Source: an uncultured Candidatus Nitrosopumilus sp. (GTDB taxonomy: Archaea; Thermoproteota; Nitrososphaeria; Nitrososphaerales; Nitrosopumilaceae). Taken from it: 64,000 bases of DNA. The notes under the pieces were generated by a model, which was not told the origin of the DNA, ran no database searches, and saw only the letters and a program-made list of their open reading frames with translations. A program made the translations under genes and the position numbers. Location of the stretch: contig CAJQRN010000007.1 of the NCBI GenBank assembly GCA_905612295.1, positions 1 through 64,000 on the forward strand, in the 5' to 3' direction. Below, piece after piece: positions 10,032 through 20,173 of this stretch; position 1 is the stretch's first letter; each line of letters begins with the position of its first letter.

Positions 10032-11402
10032 ATGTCAGATATTAACGATCTTAGAAACAAAATGGATGCAGTTACAGTAGAAATGATCAATCTGCTAAAA
10101 ACTAGAACAAATATTGCAAAAGAAATTGGCGAAGTTAAAAAAAATATTGGAAAGAGTATTTCAGATGAAGAACGTGAGGATAATTTACGTGGAAAAATAT
10201 TACAATTATCTAAGGAAATAGGATTAGATGAAACATTAGCAGCAAAGTTTTTAAATTTTTTACTAAACGAGTCAATAAGAGTACAATCAGAAAATAAACA
10301 AACACACCTTTCAATTTTCTTAAAAGCAAAATCACTTGAACAAAAGGGAGAAAAAATAATACACATGGAAGTAGGGGAACCAGATTTTTCACCACCAGAA
10401 ATTGTTAAAAAATCACTATCAGAAGTTTTTGATAAAGGATTTATGAAATATGGGCAAGCAAAAGGAATGCCGATATTTAGAGAAGCACTTGCAAAATATG
10501 TTTCAAAAAAATTTAACGTAGATGTTACACATGAAAATATCATAGTAAGTCCAGGTGCAAGATTTTCAATTTTTTCAGCAATCAGTACATTACTAAATCC
10601 AGGGGATGAAATGATAGTAATTGAACCAGCATGGCCAGCATACAAAGATTGTGCATTGAATGCAGGAATCAAAGTAAGAACGATAAGCACAACATTAGAA
10701 GAGAAATGGGAGCCATCAATTGAACAAATTAAAAAAATAATTAATTCAAATACAAAAATGATTGTTTTGAATTATCCAAATAATCCAACAGGTAAAATTT
10801 TACCAGAAAAATTACAAGATAGTATTATGGAATTAGCAAAAGAAAATAATTTGTACGTGCTAAGTGATGAAATTTATTCACAGTATGCAAAAATAAATTG
10901 GAAAAGTATTCTAAGTTACAATTATGAAAAAAGTATTGTTACACAATCATTTTCAAAATCACATGCCATGACAGGGTTTAGAGTAGGGTATGGAATATCA
11001 TCTAAACATATCATAGAAAAAATGGCTAAATTGGAAGCACTATGTTTAACGAATGTTTCAGAACCAATCCAGTATGTTGCAATGAAAGCATTAGATGCAG
11101 ATACATCAAATAATTCTAAAATAATTCAAAAAAGACTAGATATGTTATCAATTAAAGCAAAAGAAATTGGACTAGAATTCATAATTCCAGATGGAGCAAT
11201 GTACATTTTTGCAAAAATTAATCAAGAAGGCTTTGACGGGGTAAAATTTGCCAATAATTCACTAGAAAAAGGAATTGCAGTAGCACCAGGGGAAGGATTT
11301 GGGAATTATAAGGGTTTTATCAGAATATCTGCATGTCAAGATGAAAAAACACTAATGGAAGGAATGCATATACTAGGCAACATCATGAGTGAAAAACAGT
11401 GA
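10032..11402 (+). CDS. fusion protein: N-terminal chorismate mutase (AroQ-like) + C-terminal class I aminotransferase
   Basis: N-term SDINDLRNKMDAVTVEMINLLKTRTNIAKEIGEVKK is AroQ-like; C-term NYPNNPTGK and SFSKSHAMTGFRVGY PLP motif; ATG at 10032 preferred over 9990, which lies inside aroC. Confidence 0.88.
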   Translation: MSDINDLRNKMDAVTVEMINLLKTRTNIAKEIGEVKKNIGKSISDEEREDNLRGKILQLSKEIGLDETLAAKFLNFLLNESIRVQSENKQTHLSIFLKAKSLEQKGEKIIHMEVGEPDFSPPEIVKKSLSEVFDKGFMKYGQAKGMPIFREALAKYVSKKFNVDVTHENIIVSPGARFSIFSAISTLLNPGDEMIVIEPAWPAYKDCALNAGIKVRTISTTLEEKWEPSIEQIKKIINSNTKMIVLNYPNNPTGKILPEKLQDSIMELAKENNLYVLSDEIYSQYAKINWKSILSYNYEKSIVTQSFSKSHAMTGFRVGYGISSKHIIEKMAKLEALCLTNVSEPIQYVAMKALDADTSNNSKIIQKRLDMLSIKAKEIGLEFIIPDGAMYIFAKINQEGFDGVKFANNSLEKGIAVAPGEGFGNYKGFIRISACQDEKTLMEGMHILGNIMSEKQ

Positions 11403-12250
11403 AACAATTAACAGTTATCGGCGCAGGAGGTCAAATGGGACAATGGTTTACAAATTATTTTTCAGGTTCAGAGTATGAGGTAACAGGATATGATTCAGAA
11501 AATAATGATTTTGGAAAAAATGTAAAAGTAGCAGAGTCACTAGTAGGTGCAATTTTAAAAGCAGATTACGTTATTTTATGCACACCAACAAGAAGAACTC
11601 CAGAAATAATTAGATTGATTGCAAAAGAAATGAAAAGAGGAACATATCTAATTGAAATTTCATCAGAAAAATCTAAAGTTGTATCATCATTATCAAAAAT
11701 GCCAGATAAAATTAATCCAATTTGTATTCATCCAATGTTTGGTCCAGGAATAAAAACAGTCAAAAACCAAAATATAATCTCAGTTCCAATTAAAGATGCT
11801 AAAAAAGAATTAACAGTAGCAAAAGAATTATTCGAGGGAGCAAATTTTGTTACAATTGATGCAATCGAACATGATAAAAAAATTGCAATAATTTTAGGAT
11901 TGACACATTTAATGAATTTAGTTTTTGCAAACATAATATCAAAAGATGAAAAATCATTACTAACAGAAAAAATGTCAGGTACAACATTCAGAGTACAAAA
12001 GGTATTAGCAGAAAGTATAATGACAGAAACTCCAGAATTAATTGAAACAATAATTGCAAATCCAGAAATTAGAAGGGTTGCAGAAGAGCTCTGGAAAGAT
12101 GTAGGCAGATTACTAACATCAGTTCAAGAATCAAAAACAGAGGAAGTGATTGAATATATTAAAAATTGTCAAGAGAGACTTTCTAAACATTCAGATCTTA
12201 ATGAGTCATATAAAAAACTCACAAAGATGGCAAAAACTTTGGATAAATAG
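11399..12250 (+). CDS. tyrA: prephenate dehydrogenase
   Basis: TVIGAGGQMGQWFTNYF, HPMFGPG; follows the chorismate mutase fusion. Confidence 0.88.
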   Translation: MKQLTVIGAGGQMGQWFTNYFSGSEYEVTGYDSENNDFGKNVKVAESLVGAILKADYVILCTPTRRTPEIIRLIAKEMKRGTYLIEISSEKSKVVSSLSKMPDKINPICIHPMFGPGIKTVKNQNIISVPIKDAKKELTVAKELFEGANFVTIDAIEHDKKIAIILGLTHLMNLVFANIISKDEKSLLTEKMSGTTFRVQKVLAESIMTETPELIETIIANPEIRRVAEELWKDVGRLLTSVQESKTEEVIEYIKNCQERLSKHSDLNESYKKLTKMAKTLDK

Positions 12251-12326
12251 ATAATCTGTATTCAATAAAATTATATCTTTTGTTAAAAATAATAATAAAT
12301 TATTAATTCTAAAAATAAGTGATAAA

Positions 12327-12587
12327 ATGAGATCAATCAAGAGTTTTTGGTCAAGGGTTAGCGGTATTACTAGAAAAAAAGAAAATCCAATAAGTAGAGC
12401 AAAAATTGAAATTTTTGAGAAAGTAGGAATAGTAGAAGATAAAATTACACCCCTTAAATCTACAGAGAAAATAAAAATTTCTTCAGCCAGCATGAAAATC
12501 ATGAGTGGGAAATATTTTCATTTTTATTTGAAACGAAACAAAGAGAGGTTAAACGGAATTAGAAAAATTTCAAGTTTAATGTATTAA
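12327..12587 (+). CDS. hypothetical protein, basic
   Basis: 86 aa ORF, convergent with thiC. Confidence 0.5.
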   Translation: MRSIKSFWSRVSGITRKKENPISRAKIEIFEKVGIVEDKITPLKSTEKIKISSASMKIMSGKYFHFYLKRNKERLNGIRKISSLMY

Positions 12588-12636
12588 TGTAAATGAATTA
12601 AAAAATTATGAAACAGTTCCTGAACGAGATAAAATA

Positions 12637-13965
12637 TTATTCAGTTTGTTGTAAATTTTCATTTTCTTTACGATATACTTTTTGTTGAGGCAACATAGTG
12701 TAAACACATGCACCTCCACACATAGTACAAGGGACATTATTTCCAAGATGCTGTCCAGTTCTATTGTGAATTTTTGCAGCTGCTTCAGGATCAATAGATA
12801 AAGCAAGTTGTTTTTCCCAATCCAATGTGCGTCTAGCTTCAGTCATCGCCATATCCCATTTAATGGCTTTATCACGCATTTTTACAAGATCACCAGCATG
12901 AGCTGCAATTCTATAAGCAATCAATCCAGCTTTAACTTCTTCAGCATTAGGTAACGCTAAATGTTCAGATGGAGTCAGGTAACACAAAAGGTCTACACCT
13001 TCACTTGCTGAAACTGCAGCACCAATAGCACTTGCAATATGATCATGTCCAGAAGCAACATCAGTAACTAAAGGACCAAGAACATAGTAAGGGACATCAC
13101 CGATAAGAGATTTAGCTAACCGAACATTTGCAGCCACTTCATTTAATGGAACATGGCCAGGACCTTCAACCATAACTTGAATATCTTGTTCATGTGCCCT
13201 TTTCGTTAATCTAGAAATATTGATCATTTCCTGTACCTGTAACTCATCATGTGAATCTAAAATTGAGCCAGGTCTTAATGCATCTCCAAGACTAAATGTG
13301 ACATCATATTTTTTGGCAATTTCCATCATGTAATCATAATGAGTAATGTATGGATTTTCTTTGTCATGTTTTAACATCCAAGCAGCAGTGATTGTACCAC
13401 CTTTACTCACAACACCACCATATCGTTGAACTTTAAGAATTCTTTTTGCAATATCTTTAGTAATTCCACAATGAATAGTAGTATAATCAACACCATCTTT
13501 TGCATTATTTTCAAATGCTTTGATATAATCATCTTCAGTTAAATTCAAAGGATTTTTGTGAACTTCAACACCATAGTTGTAAGCTTCGTAAATTGGAACA
13601 GTTCCAAATGTAATCGGTGCAGCACCCATTAGTGTTTGGCGTATTTTTTTAACATCACCACCATCACTAAGATCCATTATAGTGTCTGCATGGTATTTTA
13701 TTGCAACTTTAGCTTTTTCCACTTCTTCATCAATGTTAACATTTAATGTAGAAGTTCCAATGTTTACATTAACTTTAGTTTTTAGACCTTTACCAATTCC
13801 AACATTGTGAATTTTTTGTGGTCGTACATTGTTGCTAGGAATAATTATTGAGCCCTTTGCAATTTTTGGAATCAACCAATCAAGTGAAACATCCTCATCT
13901 TTAGCAACTCGTTTCATTTCATCAGTTGCTACTCCTCGTCTAGCAGAAGTCATTTGAGTGGCCAT
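12637..13965 (-). CDS. thiC: phosphomethylpyrimidine synthase ThiC
   Basis: 442 aa; EGPGHVPLN, YVLGPLVTDVASGHDHI, C-terminal CTMCGGACVY. Confidence 0.95.
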   Translation of the reverse strand: MATQMTSARRGVATDEMKRVAKDEDVSLDWLIPKIAKGSIIIPSNNVRPQKIHNVGIGKGLKTKVNVNIGTSTLNVNIDEEVEKAKVAIKYHADTIMDLSDGGDVKKIRQTLMGAAPITFGTVPIYEAYNYGVEVHKNPLNLTEDDYIKAFENNAKDGVDYTTIHCGITKDIAKRILKVQRYGGVVSKGGTITAAWMLKHDKENPYITHYDYMMEIAKKYDVTFSLGDALRPGSILDSHDELQVQEMINISRLTKRAHEQDIQVMVEGPGHVPLNEVAANVRLAKSLIGDVPYYVLGPLVTDVASGHDHIASAIGAAVSASEGVDLLCYLTPSEHLALPNAEEVKAGLIAYRIAAHAGDLVKMRDKAIKWDMAMTEARRTLDWEKQLALSIDPEAAAKIHNRTGQHLGNNVPCTMCGGACVYTMLPQQKVYRKENENLQQTE

Positions 13966-14194
13966 GTACCATCTACCCCTTTACCTGATTTAAACAATCG
14001 TGAAATTAATTTAAAAATTGGATCGTATGGTAATTAGCACTATATTAATAAAATAAAAAAATACAATATTTTTAAAAAATAAGATTATTTATAAAAACAA
14101 TCAGAGAATGCATTCAGTGTAGAAGGGAATTTGATACCATGAAAAATGAATTTTACTCCAATGATCGTATTACACAAAACTCAACTTAAAATTA

Positions 14195-14419
14195 TTAAAT
14201 TAAATTAAATTTTTTTTCTAAAATTAATTTTTCAGACCGTATATTAGAAATTCTTTGTAAAATAGGCTCAACAATGCATTCAGAATCAGGAGAATTTGAA
14301 AAATTTTGTCTAATCTCAAAAACACGTTGAATTAATTCAATTTCTGCAGAAACTAAAGATTTGTAATTATTAAATTCAAAGTTTTCAGATTGAGAAGAAT
14401 TATCTTCAGAAGAGGACAT
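14195..14419 (-). CDS. hypothetical protein
   Basis: 74 aa ORF adjoining 14419..14631. Confidence 0.5.
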   Translation of the reverse strand: MSSSEDNSSQSENFEFNNYKSLVSAEIELIQRVFEIRQNFSNSPDSECIVEPILQRISNIRSEKLILEKKFNLI

Positions 14420-14631
14420 TATCTAGGAGGGCTCCAACTTTCTTCCATGTTATCACCAATATTTTCAGAAATAAAATATTTTTTTCCACATTTAAAACAT
14501 TGCCAAAGAAATTTACCATCTTTTTTTTCTTGGTATTGCATAGGAAGTAAACAATTAGTACATTGTATTTGATCAGGAATAGAATCATCAACCATGGGAA
14601 TTTTACTCACATAACAAAAAAAGTTATTCAA
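14419..14631 (-). CDS. small zinc-ribbon-like protein
   Basis: IQCTNCLLPM...WQCFKCGKKYF paired CxxC motifs; 70 aa. Confidence 0.6.
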   Translation of the reverse strand: MNNFFCYVSKIPMVDDSIPDQIQCTNCLLPMQYQEKKDGKFLWQCFKCGKKYFISENIGDNMEESWSPPR

Positions 14632-14709
14632 GTATAAAATAGATAGTATGATTTTTAAAAATTCAAAGATAAAGGAAAAATAGATTAGTGTTAGAAATTA
14701 GTAAATGAT

Positions 14710-16008
14710 GTGAATTTATTATCAATAGGAGGTTCAGATCCATCATCAGGTGCTGGAATTCAAAGTGACATCAAGACATTTTCAACATTTGATGTTCACA
14801 CATTAACAATAATTACAGCAATAACAGGACAAAACACCTCAAATTTTGGCATGGTAGAACCAGTATCAAAAAAAATATTAGAAAATCAATTTGAATCAAT
14901 AATTTCAGATTTTAAAATTGAGGGGGTAAAAATTGGAATGTTATACAATTCAGAAATTATTAAAACAGTGTATCAATATTTAAAAAAATTAAAAATACCA
15001 ATTGTAGTAGATCCAGTAATCAAGTCAACTACAGGAGGGATGCTCATAAAAAAATCAGCCATAGATGACTTTAAAAAATTCATAATACCACTTGCAACAA
15101 TTATCACTCCAAACAAATTTGAGGCAGAAATTTTAGCAAAAACTAAAATTAATGCAAAAAATACGCCTGAAAAAATTGCCAAAATAATACAAACAATGGG
15201 AGCAAAAAATGTGGTCATTACAGGTATAGAAACTAAAAATGACAAAGTAGTAGATTTTGTGTTAGAGAAAAATAAAAAATATTACATTTCCGATAAAAAA
15301 ATTTTAAAAATAAATCGTGGAAGTGGATGTATTCATTCAGCAGCAGTATTGTATTCAATTATAAAAAATAAAAATATCAAAGAATCATTAAAATTTGCTA
15401 AAAAAATTACACTGAATTCAATTAAAAATTCTAAAAAAGCAGGTAAAGGAATTGTAATTACAAATGTAGGCATGTACGATGAAACAAAAGTAAAATTATC
15501 AAATGCAATAAATGAATTTACTAAAATAAAAAATATTTATAAAAATATTCCAGAATGTCAAACAAATTTTGTTTATTCAAAAGAAAAACCAAAATCAATT
15601 AAAGAAATACTGGGAATTTCTGGAAGAATAGTCAAAGCAGGAAAAGATATCATCGTTGCAGGAGATTTATCATACGGGGGTTCAAAACATGTTGCAACTG
15701 CATTATTAACAGTGAGTAAAAAATATCCAAAAATTCATTCTGCAATAAATTTAAAATATAAAAAAGAAACTATATCTAAAATTAAAAAATCTAAATTAGT
15801 GACATATGAATATGATAGAAGTAATGAACCACAAAATGTAAAAATTAGAGGTTCAACCGTAGCGTGGGGGATTAAAACATCAATTAAAAATTCAAAAAAA
15901 TCACCAGATTTTATTTATCATAAAGGAGATTTTGGAAAAGAGCCAATGATCATAGTGTTTGGTGAAACACCAGACATGATTATAAAAAAAATTATAAAAA
16001 TCATTTAG
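14710..16008 (+). CDS. bifunctional ThiD (HMP-P kinase) - ThiN (thiamine-phosphate synthase) fusion
   Basis: N-term IGGSDPSSGAGIQSDIKTF (ThiD); C-term PEFIYHKGDFGKEPMIIVFGETP-like ThiN region; GTG start. Confidence 0.85.
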   Translation: MNLLSIGGSDPSSGAGIQSDIKTFSTFDVHTLTIITAITGQNTSNFGMVEPVSKKILENQFESIISDFKIEGVKIGMLYNSEIIKTVYQYLKKLKIPIVVDPVIKSTTGGMLIKKSAIDDFKKFIIPLATIITPNKFEAEILAKTKINAKNTPEKIAKIIQTMGAKNVVITGIETKNDKVVDFVLEKNKKYYISDKKILKINRGSGCIHSAAVLYSIIKNKNIKESLKFAKKITLNSIKNSKKAGKGIVITNVGMYDETKVKLSNAINEFTKIKNIYKNIPECQTNFVYSKEKPKSIKEILGISGRIVKAGKDIIVAGDLSYGGSKHVATALLTVSKKYPKIHSAINLKYKKETISKIKKSKLVTYEYDRSNEPQNVKIRGSTVAWGIKTSIKNSKKSPDFIYHKGDFGKEPMIIVFGETPDMIIKKIIKII

Positions 16009-16063
16009 AATAAAAAGACAAATCCATCCTTGAACATAAATACTCAAATTTGAAATAAAGTTT

Positions 16064-16765
16064 GTGAAAGCGGTAATTCTTGCTGGAGGATTAGGAACAA
16101 GACTAAGACCATTAACCAACAATAAACCTAAACCGATGTTACCAGTAGGGGAAAAGCCAATTTTAGAGCACCTTGTAAATTGGGCAAAAAATAACGGAAT
16201 TAAATCAATAGTTCTGTGTGTAAGTTATCTTAGAAAATCAATTGAAGATTATTTTCAAGATGGAAAGAAATTTGGAATTAAAATAGAATACGCAGTATCA
16301 AGTAATCAATTAGCTACAGCAGGGCAGCTTAAAACTGCAGAAGAATTTATCGATGATGATTTTGTTTGTTTGTATGGTGATTCAATTTTTAATTTTAGTC
16401 TAAGGAACATGATTAAGCAACATTCATCTAAAAAAGCATTCATCACAATGAGTCTAAATGAATATAAAACAAATTTACAATACGGAGTAATTGAAACTTC
16501 TAAAAATGGAAGAGTGTTAAGCTGGAATGAAAAACCAGAAATTAAAGCAAATATAAACATGGGATGCTACATTATGAATCCAAAAGTTTTCAGTTTAATT
16601 CCAAAAAACAAATCATACGGAATGGACGATGTAATTAAAAAAGCAATGAAAAGAAAAGAAAAAGTAAACAGTTTCGTTACAAAAAAAGGATTTATGGATA
16701 TTGGTAATAAAGAGTCATACAAACAAGCATGTGAAGAATACAATAAAAAAATAGGTAAAATTTAG
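16064..16765 (+). CDS. sugar-phosphate nucleotidyltransferase (NTP_transferase)
   Basis: VILAGGLGTRLRPLTNNKPKPMLPVGEKPILEHL; GTG start. Confidence 0.92.
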   Translation: MKAVILAGGLGTRLRPLTNNKPKPMLPVGEKPILEHLVNWAKNNGIKSIVLCVSYLRKSIEDYFQDGKKFGIKIEYAVSSNQLATAGQLKTAEEFIDDDFVCLYGDSIFNFSLRNMIKQHSSKKAFITMSLNEYKTNLQYGVIETSKNGRVLSWNEKPEIKANINMGCYIMNPKVFSLIPKNKSYGMDDVIKKAMKRKEKVNSFVTKKGFMDIGNKESYKQACEEYNKKIGKI

Positions 16766-16767
16766 AA

Positions 16768-17205
16768 ATGGCTGATCTAATTATAAGAGAATTAGAAGAA
16801 AAGGATTTTAAAAATGGGTTTCTTACCACATTGGATGTTTTACGAGAAACTAGTAGTATGAGTGAAGGTAAAGCAATAGAAATTTTTAAGAAAATAAAAT
16901 CAAATCCAGAACACATCATAATTGTTGCAGAGATTGAAGGTAGGGTAATTGGATCCACAACGCTTCTAATTGAGCCTAAATTTATTCATCAAGGAGGAGT
17001 TGTAGGACACATAGAAGATGTTGTTGTAGACAAAAAATTCCAAGGGAAAAAAATTGGTGAAAAAATCATAACCCATGTATTAGAAATTGCAAAAAATCAC
17101 GGATGCTATAAGACAATTTTAGATTGTTCAGATAGCGTTAAACCATTTTATGAAAAATTAGGATTCAAGCATAATTCAAATGAATTAAGATTTGATCACG
17201 TCTAG
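16768..17205 (+). CDS. GNAT acetyltransferase resembling eukaryotic glucosamine-6-phosphate N-acetyltransferase (GNA1)
   Basis: STTLLIEPKFIHQGGVVGHIEDVVVDKKFQGKKIGEKII resembles remembered GNA1 motifs; HGCYKTILDCSDSVKPFYEKLGF. Confidence 0.75.
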   Translation: MADLIIRELEEKDFKNGFLTTLDVLRETSSMSEGKAIEIFKKIKSNPEHIIIVAEIEGRVIGSTTLLIEPKFIHQGGVVGHIEDVVVDKKFQGKKIGEKIITHVLEIAKNHGCYKTILDCSDSVKPFYEKLGFKHNSNELRFDHV

Positions 17206-17642
17206 AAAAATCGTTTCTTTGGTATTTTTTTTCTTTTTAGAATCAAAGATGAACCAACAGCCATTACAGGTGCAGATAATGCCATAAATAATAATGGAAC
17301 AAATACTACTGCATCAGTAACATAAACTTCAGGAAAAGAATCAATCATAGAATATGCAATAAGGTTACCTGCTAGTAAAATTATTCCTCCAACAATAATT
17401 AAAGTTCCAATTTGTTTTGATCCATAATTTCTAGACATGATAAAAGCAACTGCAGCTAAAATTCCAGCAGGAGCCGCACCAATTGAGACAAATTGAATTA
17501 ATTTGGGATCAGGTTGAAAACCTTGTGCAACTACAGAATCTAAAGGAACAGTCATCATAAAATAATAAACAGAAATCATCTCACCGGCAAACATTGCAAA
17601 AAGACCAACACTAGTAACTGCAAGCCACTTGTCAATTGCCAT
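17202..17642 (-). CDS. hypothetical integral membrane protein, about 4 TM segments
   Basis: Hydrophobic stretches over 146 aa. Confidence 0.65.
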   Translation of the reverse strand: MAIDKWLAVTSVGLFAMFAGEMISVYYFMMTVPLDSVVAQGFQPDPKLIQFVSIGAAPAGILAAVAFIMSRNYGSKQIGTLIIVGGIILLAGNLIAYSMIDSFPEVYVTDAVVFVPLLFMALSAPVMAVGSSLILKRKKIPKKRFF

Positions 17643-17684
17643 GTTATGAACTAGTTATAGTTGATAAATAAACCATTCAGAAAA

Positions 17685-18701
17685 TCAAATAATGCCAACA
17701 AGATTAGCTAATTCTTTTCTGCATGCAGCTCCAAGTTTTTCAGCAGCATCCTCAGGAGATACATCATTTAAGAAAACACCATATCCACGTTCTAATCCAG
17801 ACCAAGGTTTGGTAATTGGATAAATTTCAATATGCCAGTGAATTTGTCGAGTGTTTTTCTTTTCAGGTGAAAGATGAAAAGCAAAATTATAAGCAACTCC
17901 TTTGACAGTATTAGACAATCCACCCAAAGTTGCTCGTAAAATTAGAGCCAAGTCATTAATTTCTTTTTGACTAATTTTTGAAAAACTAGTGCTGTGTTTT
18001 TTTGGAGCAATCCAAAATTCATAAGGATATGACGGAGCCCAAGGAGAAAAAGCAATGAAACCATCAGTCTGAAGAATTTGTCTAGGTCCACTAAGTTCTT
18101 CATTTATAGTCTGACACATATGGCAAACTCCTTTTTCATTCAAAATTTTATGAGTAGCCTCGGCCTCAGATTCTATAACAGGAGGAATAGTTGAAAAAGT
18201 TAGGATATTCAAATGAGGGTGTGGATTAATATTTCCAGCCAATTCACCGCTATCACCATAAATTGAAACATATGTTACACTTTTTTGAGTATAAAGCCAC
18301 CTCAATCTATCTTGAACAACAACTAAGACATTTGACCATTGTTCTGGAAGAATTGTTGCAAATGTATCCTTAGGATTGGGGGATGCAACAATTACGTAGT
18401 GATATCCATATGCCGGTTCACTGTAAAACGGTTTATCGCTGTAAGAATTTTCAGTTTCAATTGAAACAATAGGATTTTTACTTTCAAAAACACGAATAGA
18501 CCAATCTTTAACATAATCATCTTCATTATCTTGAAGACGTTGTAAGACACCATCTTTTTCAACAAGAGATAAAACAGATGGATTTGTCATGGACTCGTTA
18601 CCAGGAGCAAAAGGAGATTTTTTAGGATCAACAACTTTATCAATTTTTTTTGAAACAATCATAAAACGTTCAGAAACATAATCCTTACGCATATCACCCA
18701 T
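17685..18701 (-). CDS. galactose-1-phosphate uridylyltransferase-like (HIT superfamily)
   Basis: NINPHPHLNILTFSTIP, CHMCQTI, QIHWHIEIYP. Confidence 0.82.
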   Translation of the reverse strand: MGDMRKDYVSERFMIVSKKIDKVVDPKKSPFAPGNESMTNPSVLSLVEKDGVLQRLQDNEDDYVKDWSIRVFESKNPIVSIETENSYSDKPFYSEPAYGYHYVIVASPNPKDTFATILPEQWSNVLVVVQDRLRWLYTQKSVTYVSIYGDSGELAGNINPHPHLNILTFSTIPPVIESEAEATHKILNEKGVCHMCQTINEELSGPRQILQTDGFIAFSPWAPSYPYEFWIAPKKHSTSFSKISQKEINDLALILRATLGGLSNTVKGVAYNFAFHLSPEKKNTRQIHWHIEIYPITKPWSGLERGYGVFLNDVSPEDAAEKLGAACRKELANLVGII

Positions 18702-18886
18702 AATGGTAATTCAATGTGATTGTATCTTAAAACGTTTTCTGAAATTAAATCAAAAAAAATAGAAAAATGTAAAAAGATGTATGGTGAAATTTATTTTTAA
18801 AATTAAAATTTGAAAAAAATAAAATGATCGCAAATACATTGTAAGATTTAAAATAGAGATCAAAAATTTACCTAACAGGGTTTTAG

Positions 18887-20173
18887 ATGGATAATTCTAA
18901 AGTACAGATAATTTACGTTCTTTTAGATGGGGTAGGAGATCTTCCACATCCAGATTTAGATGGAAAAACACCATTAGAAGCTGCAAAAACACCCACATTG
19001 GATAAAATTGCAAGTAATGGCGTAATTGGTGAAGTAATTTCAGTAGGAAAAGGAATAGCACCAGAGTCAGACATTGCAGTTTTCAATATGCTAGGTTACA
19101 AATTTGACCATGCAGATTATGCAGGCAGAGGTGTAATAGAAGCAATAGGGGTTGGAATTGATTTTAAAAATGGAGATTTAGCATTAAGAGGTAATTTTTC
19201 AACATTAAATGAAGAAGGAGTAATCACAGATAGAAGGGCAGGCAGGCAGATTGCAAAAGAAGATGCAGATGGAATTGCAAAAGAATTAGAAGAAAAAGTA
19301 AAATTTTCAGATCCAGATGCAAAAATAGTGGTTGCGCCAACAATAGGACACAGAGTAACAATTAGAATTAGAACGTCATCTCAAAAATTATCATCCAGAA
19401 TAACAAATACAGATCCAGCATATAGTAACATTGGAGGAATGGGAGTAGCAAAAGCTGTTGGAGACTTTTCAAAAATTGAAAAATGTGTACCGTTAGACGA
19501 TACAGAAAGTTCTAAATTTACAGCAAAATTAGTAAATGAATTTTCAGAACAAGCAATACAAATTATGAGGGAAAGTGAAATAAATAAAAAACGTAAAGAA
19601 GAAAATAAAAAACAACTTAGTTGTATCTTGCTAAGAGATGCAGGTAACAAATATCCAGATGTACAGATGATTAATGAAAAACATGAAATGCAATTTTCAT
19701 GCATAGTGGATATGCCAGTTGAAGTTGGAATTTCAAAAGTTCTCAAAATGAAAGCATTTGAAGCAGGAGGTTTAACAGATTATGAAGAAAAAGCAAAAGT
19801 TGCAGCAAAGGCAATGGAAACACAAAATGCAATATACGTTCATCTCAAGGGACCAGATGAATTTGGTCATGATGGAGATGCCACAGGTAAAATAAAAAAT
19901 ATAGAAGAAATTGATCAACGGTTTTTTAAAACACTTGTAGAAAATATTGATTCAAGTAAAGTTGCAATAATTATTTCAGCAGATCATTCAACACCATGTA
20001 TCATCAAAGGACACAGCGATGATCCAGTACCACTGGTAGTTTCAGCTGATTTTATTAAAAATGATGGCACGACAAGAATGACTGAAAACCAAGCAAAGAA
20101 AGGTAGTATAGGTTTACTTCAAGGTGCAGAAGTAATTACAAAATCTTTAGAATTAATTAGATCTCAAATATAA
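18887..20173 (+). CDS. apgM: 2,3-bisphosphoglycerate-independent phosphoglycerate mutase, archaeal type
   Basis: YVLLDGVGDLPHPDLDGKTPLEAAKTP, HLKGPDEFGHDGD, ISADHSTPC. Confidence 0.93.
   Translation: MDNSKVQIIYVLLDGVGDLPHPDLDGKTPLEAAKTPTLDKIASNGVIGEVISVGKGIAPESDIAVFNMLGYKFDHADYAGRGVIEAIGVGIDFKNGDLALRGNFSTLNEEGVITDRRAGRQIAKEDADGIAKELEEKVKFSDPDAKIVVAPTIGHRVTIRIRTSSQKLSSRITNTDPAYSNIGGMGVAKAVGDFSKIEKCVPLDDTESSKFTAKLVNEFSEQAIQIMRESEINKKRKEENKKQLSCILLRDAGNKYPDVQMINEKHEMQFSCIVDMPVEVGISKVLKMKAFEAGGLTDYEEKAKVAAKAMETQNAIYVHLKGPDEFGHDGDATGKIKNIEEIDQRFFKTLVENIDSSKVAIIISADHSTPCIIKGHSDDPVPLVVSADFIKNDGTTRMTENQAKKGSIGLLQGAEVITKSLELIRSQI

Noticed and set aside
13966-14194. Thiamine (TPP) riboswitch upstream of thiC
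   Set aside because: I could not find the conserved TPP-riboswitch core by eye; needs an Infernal search.
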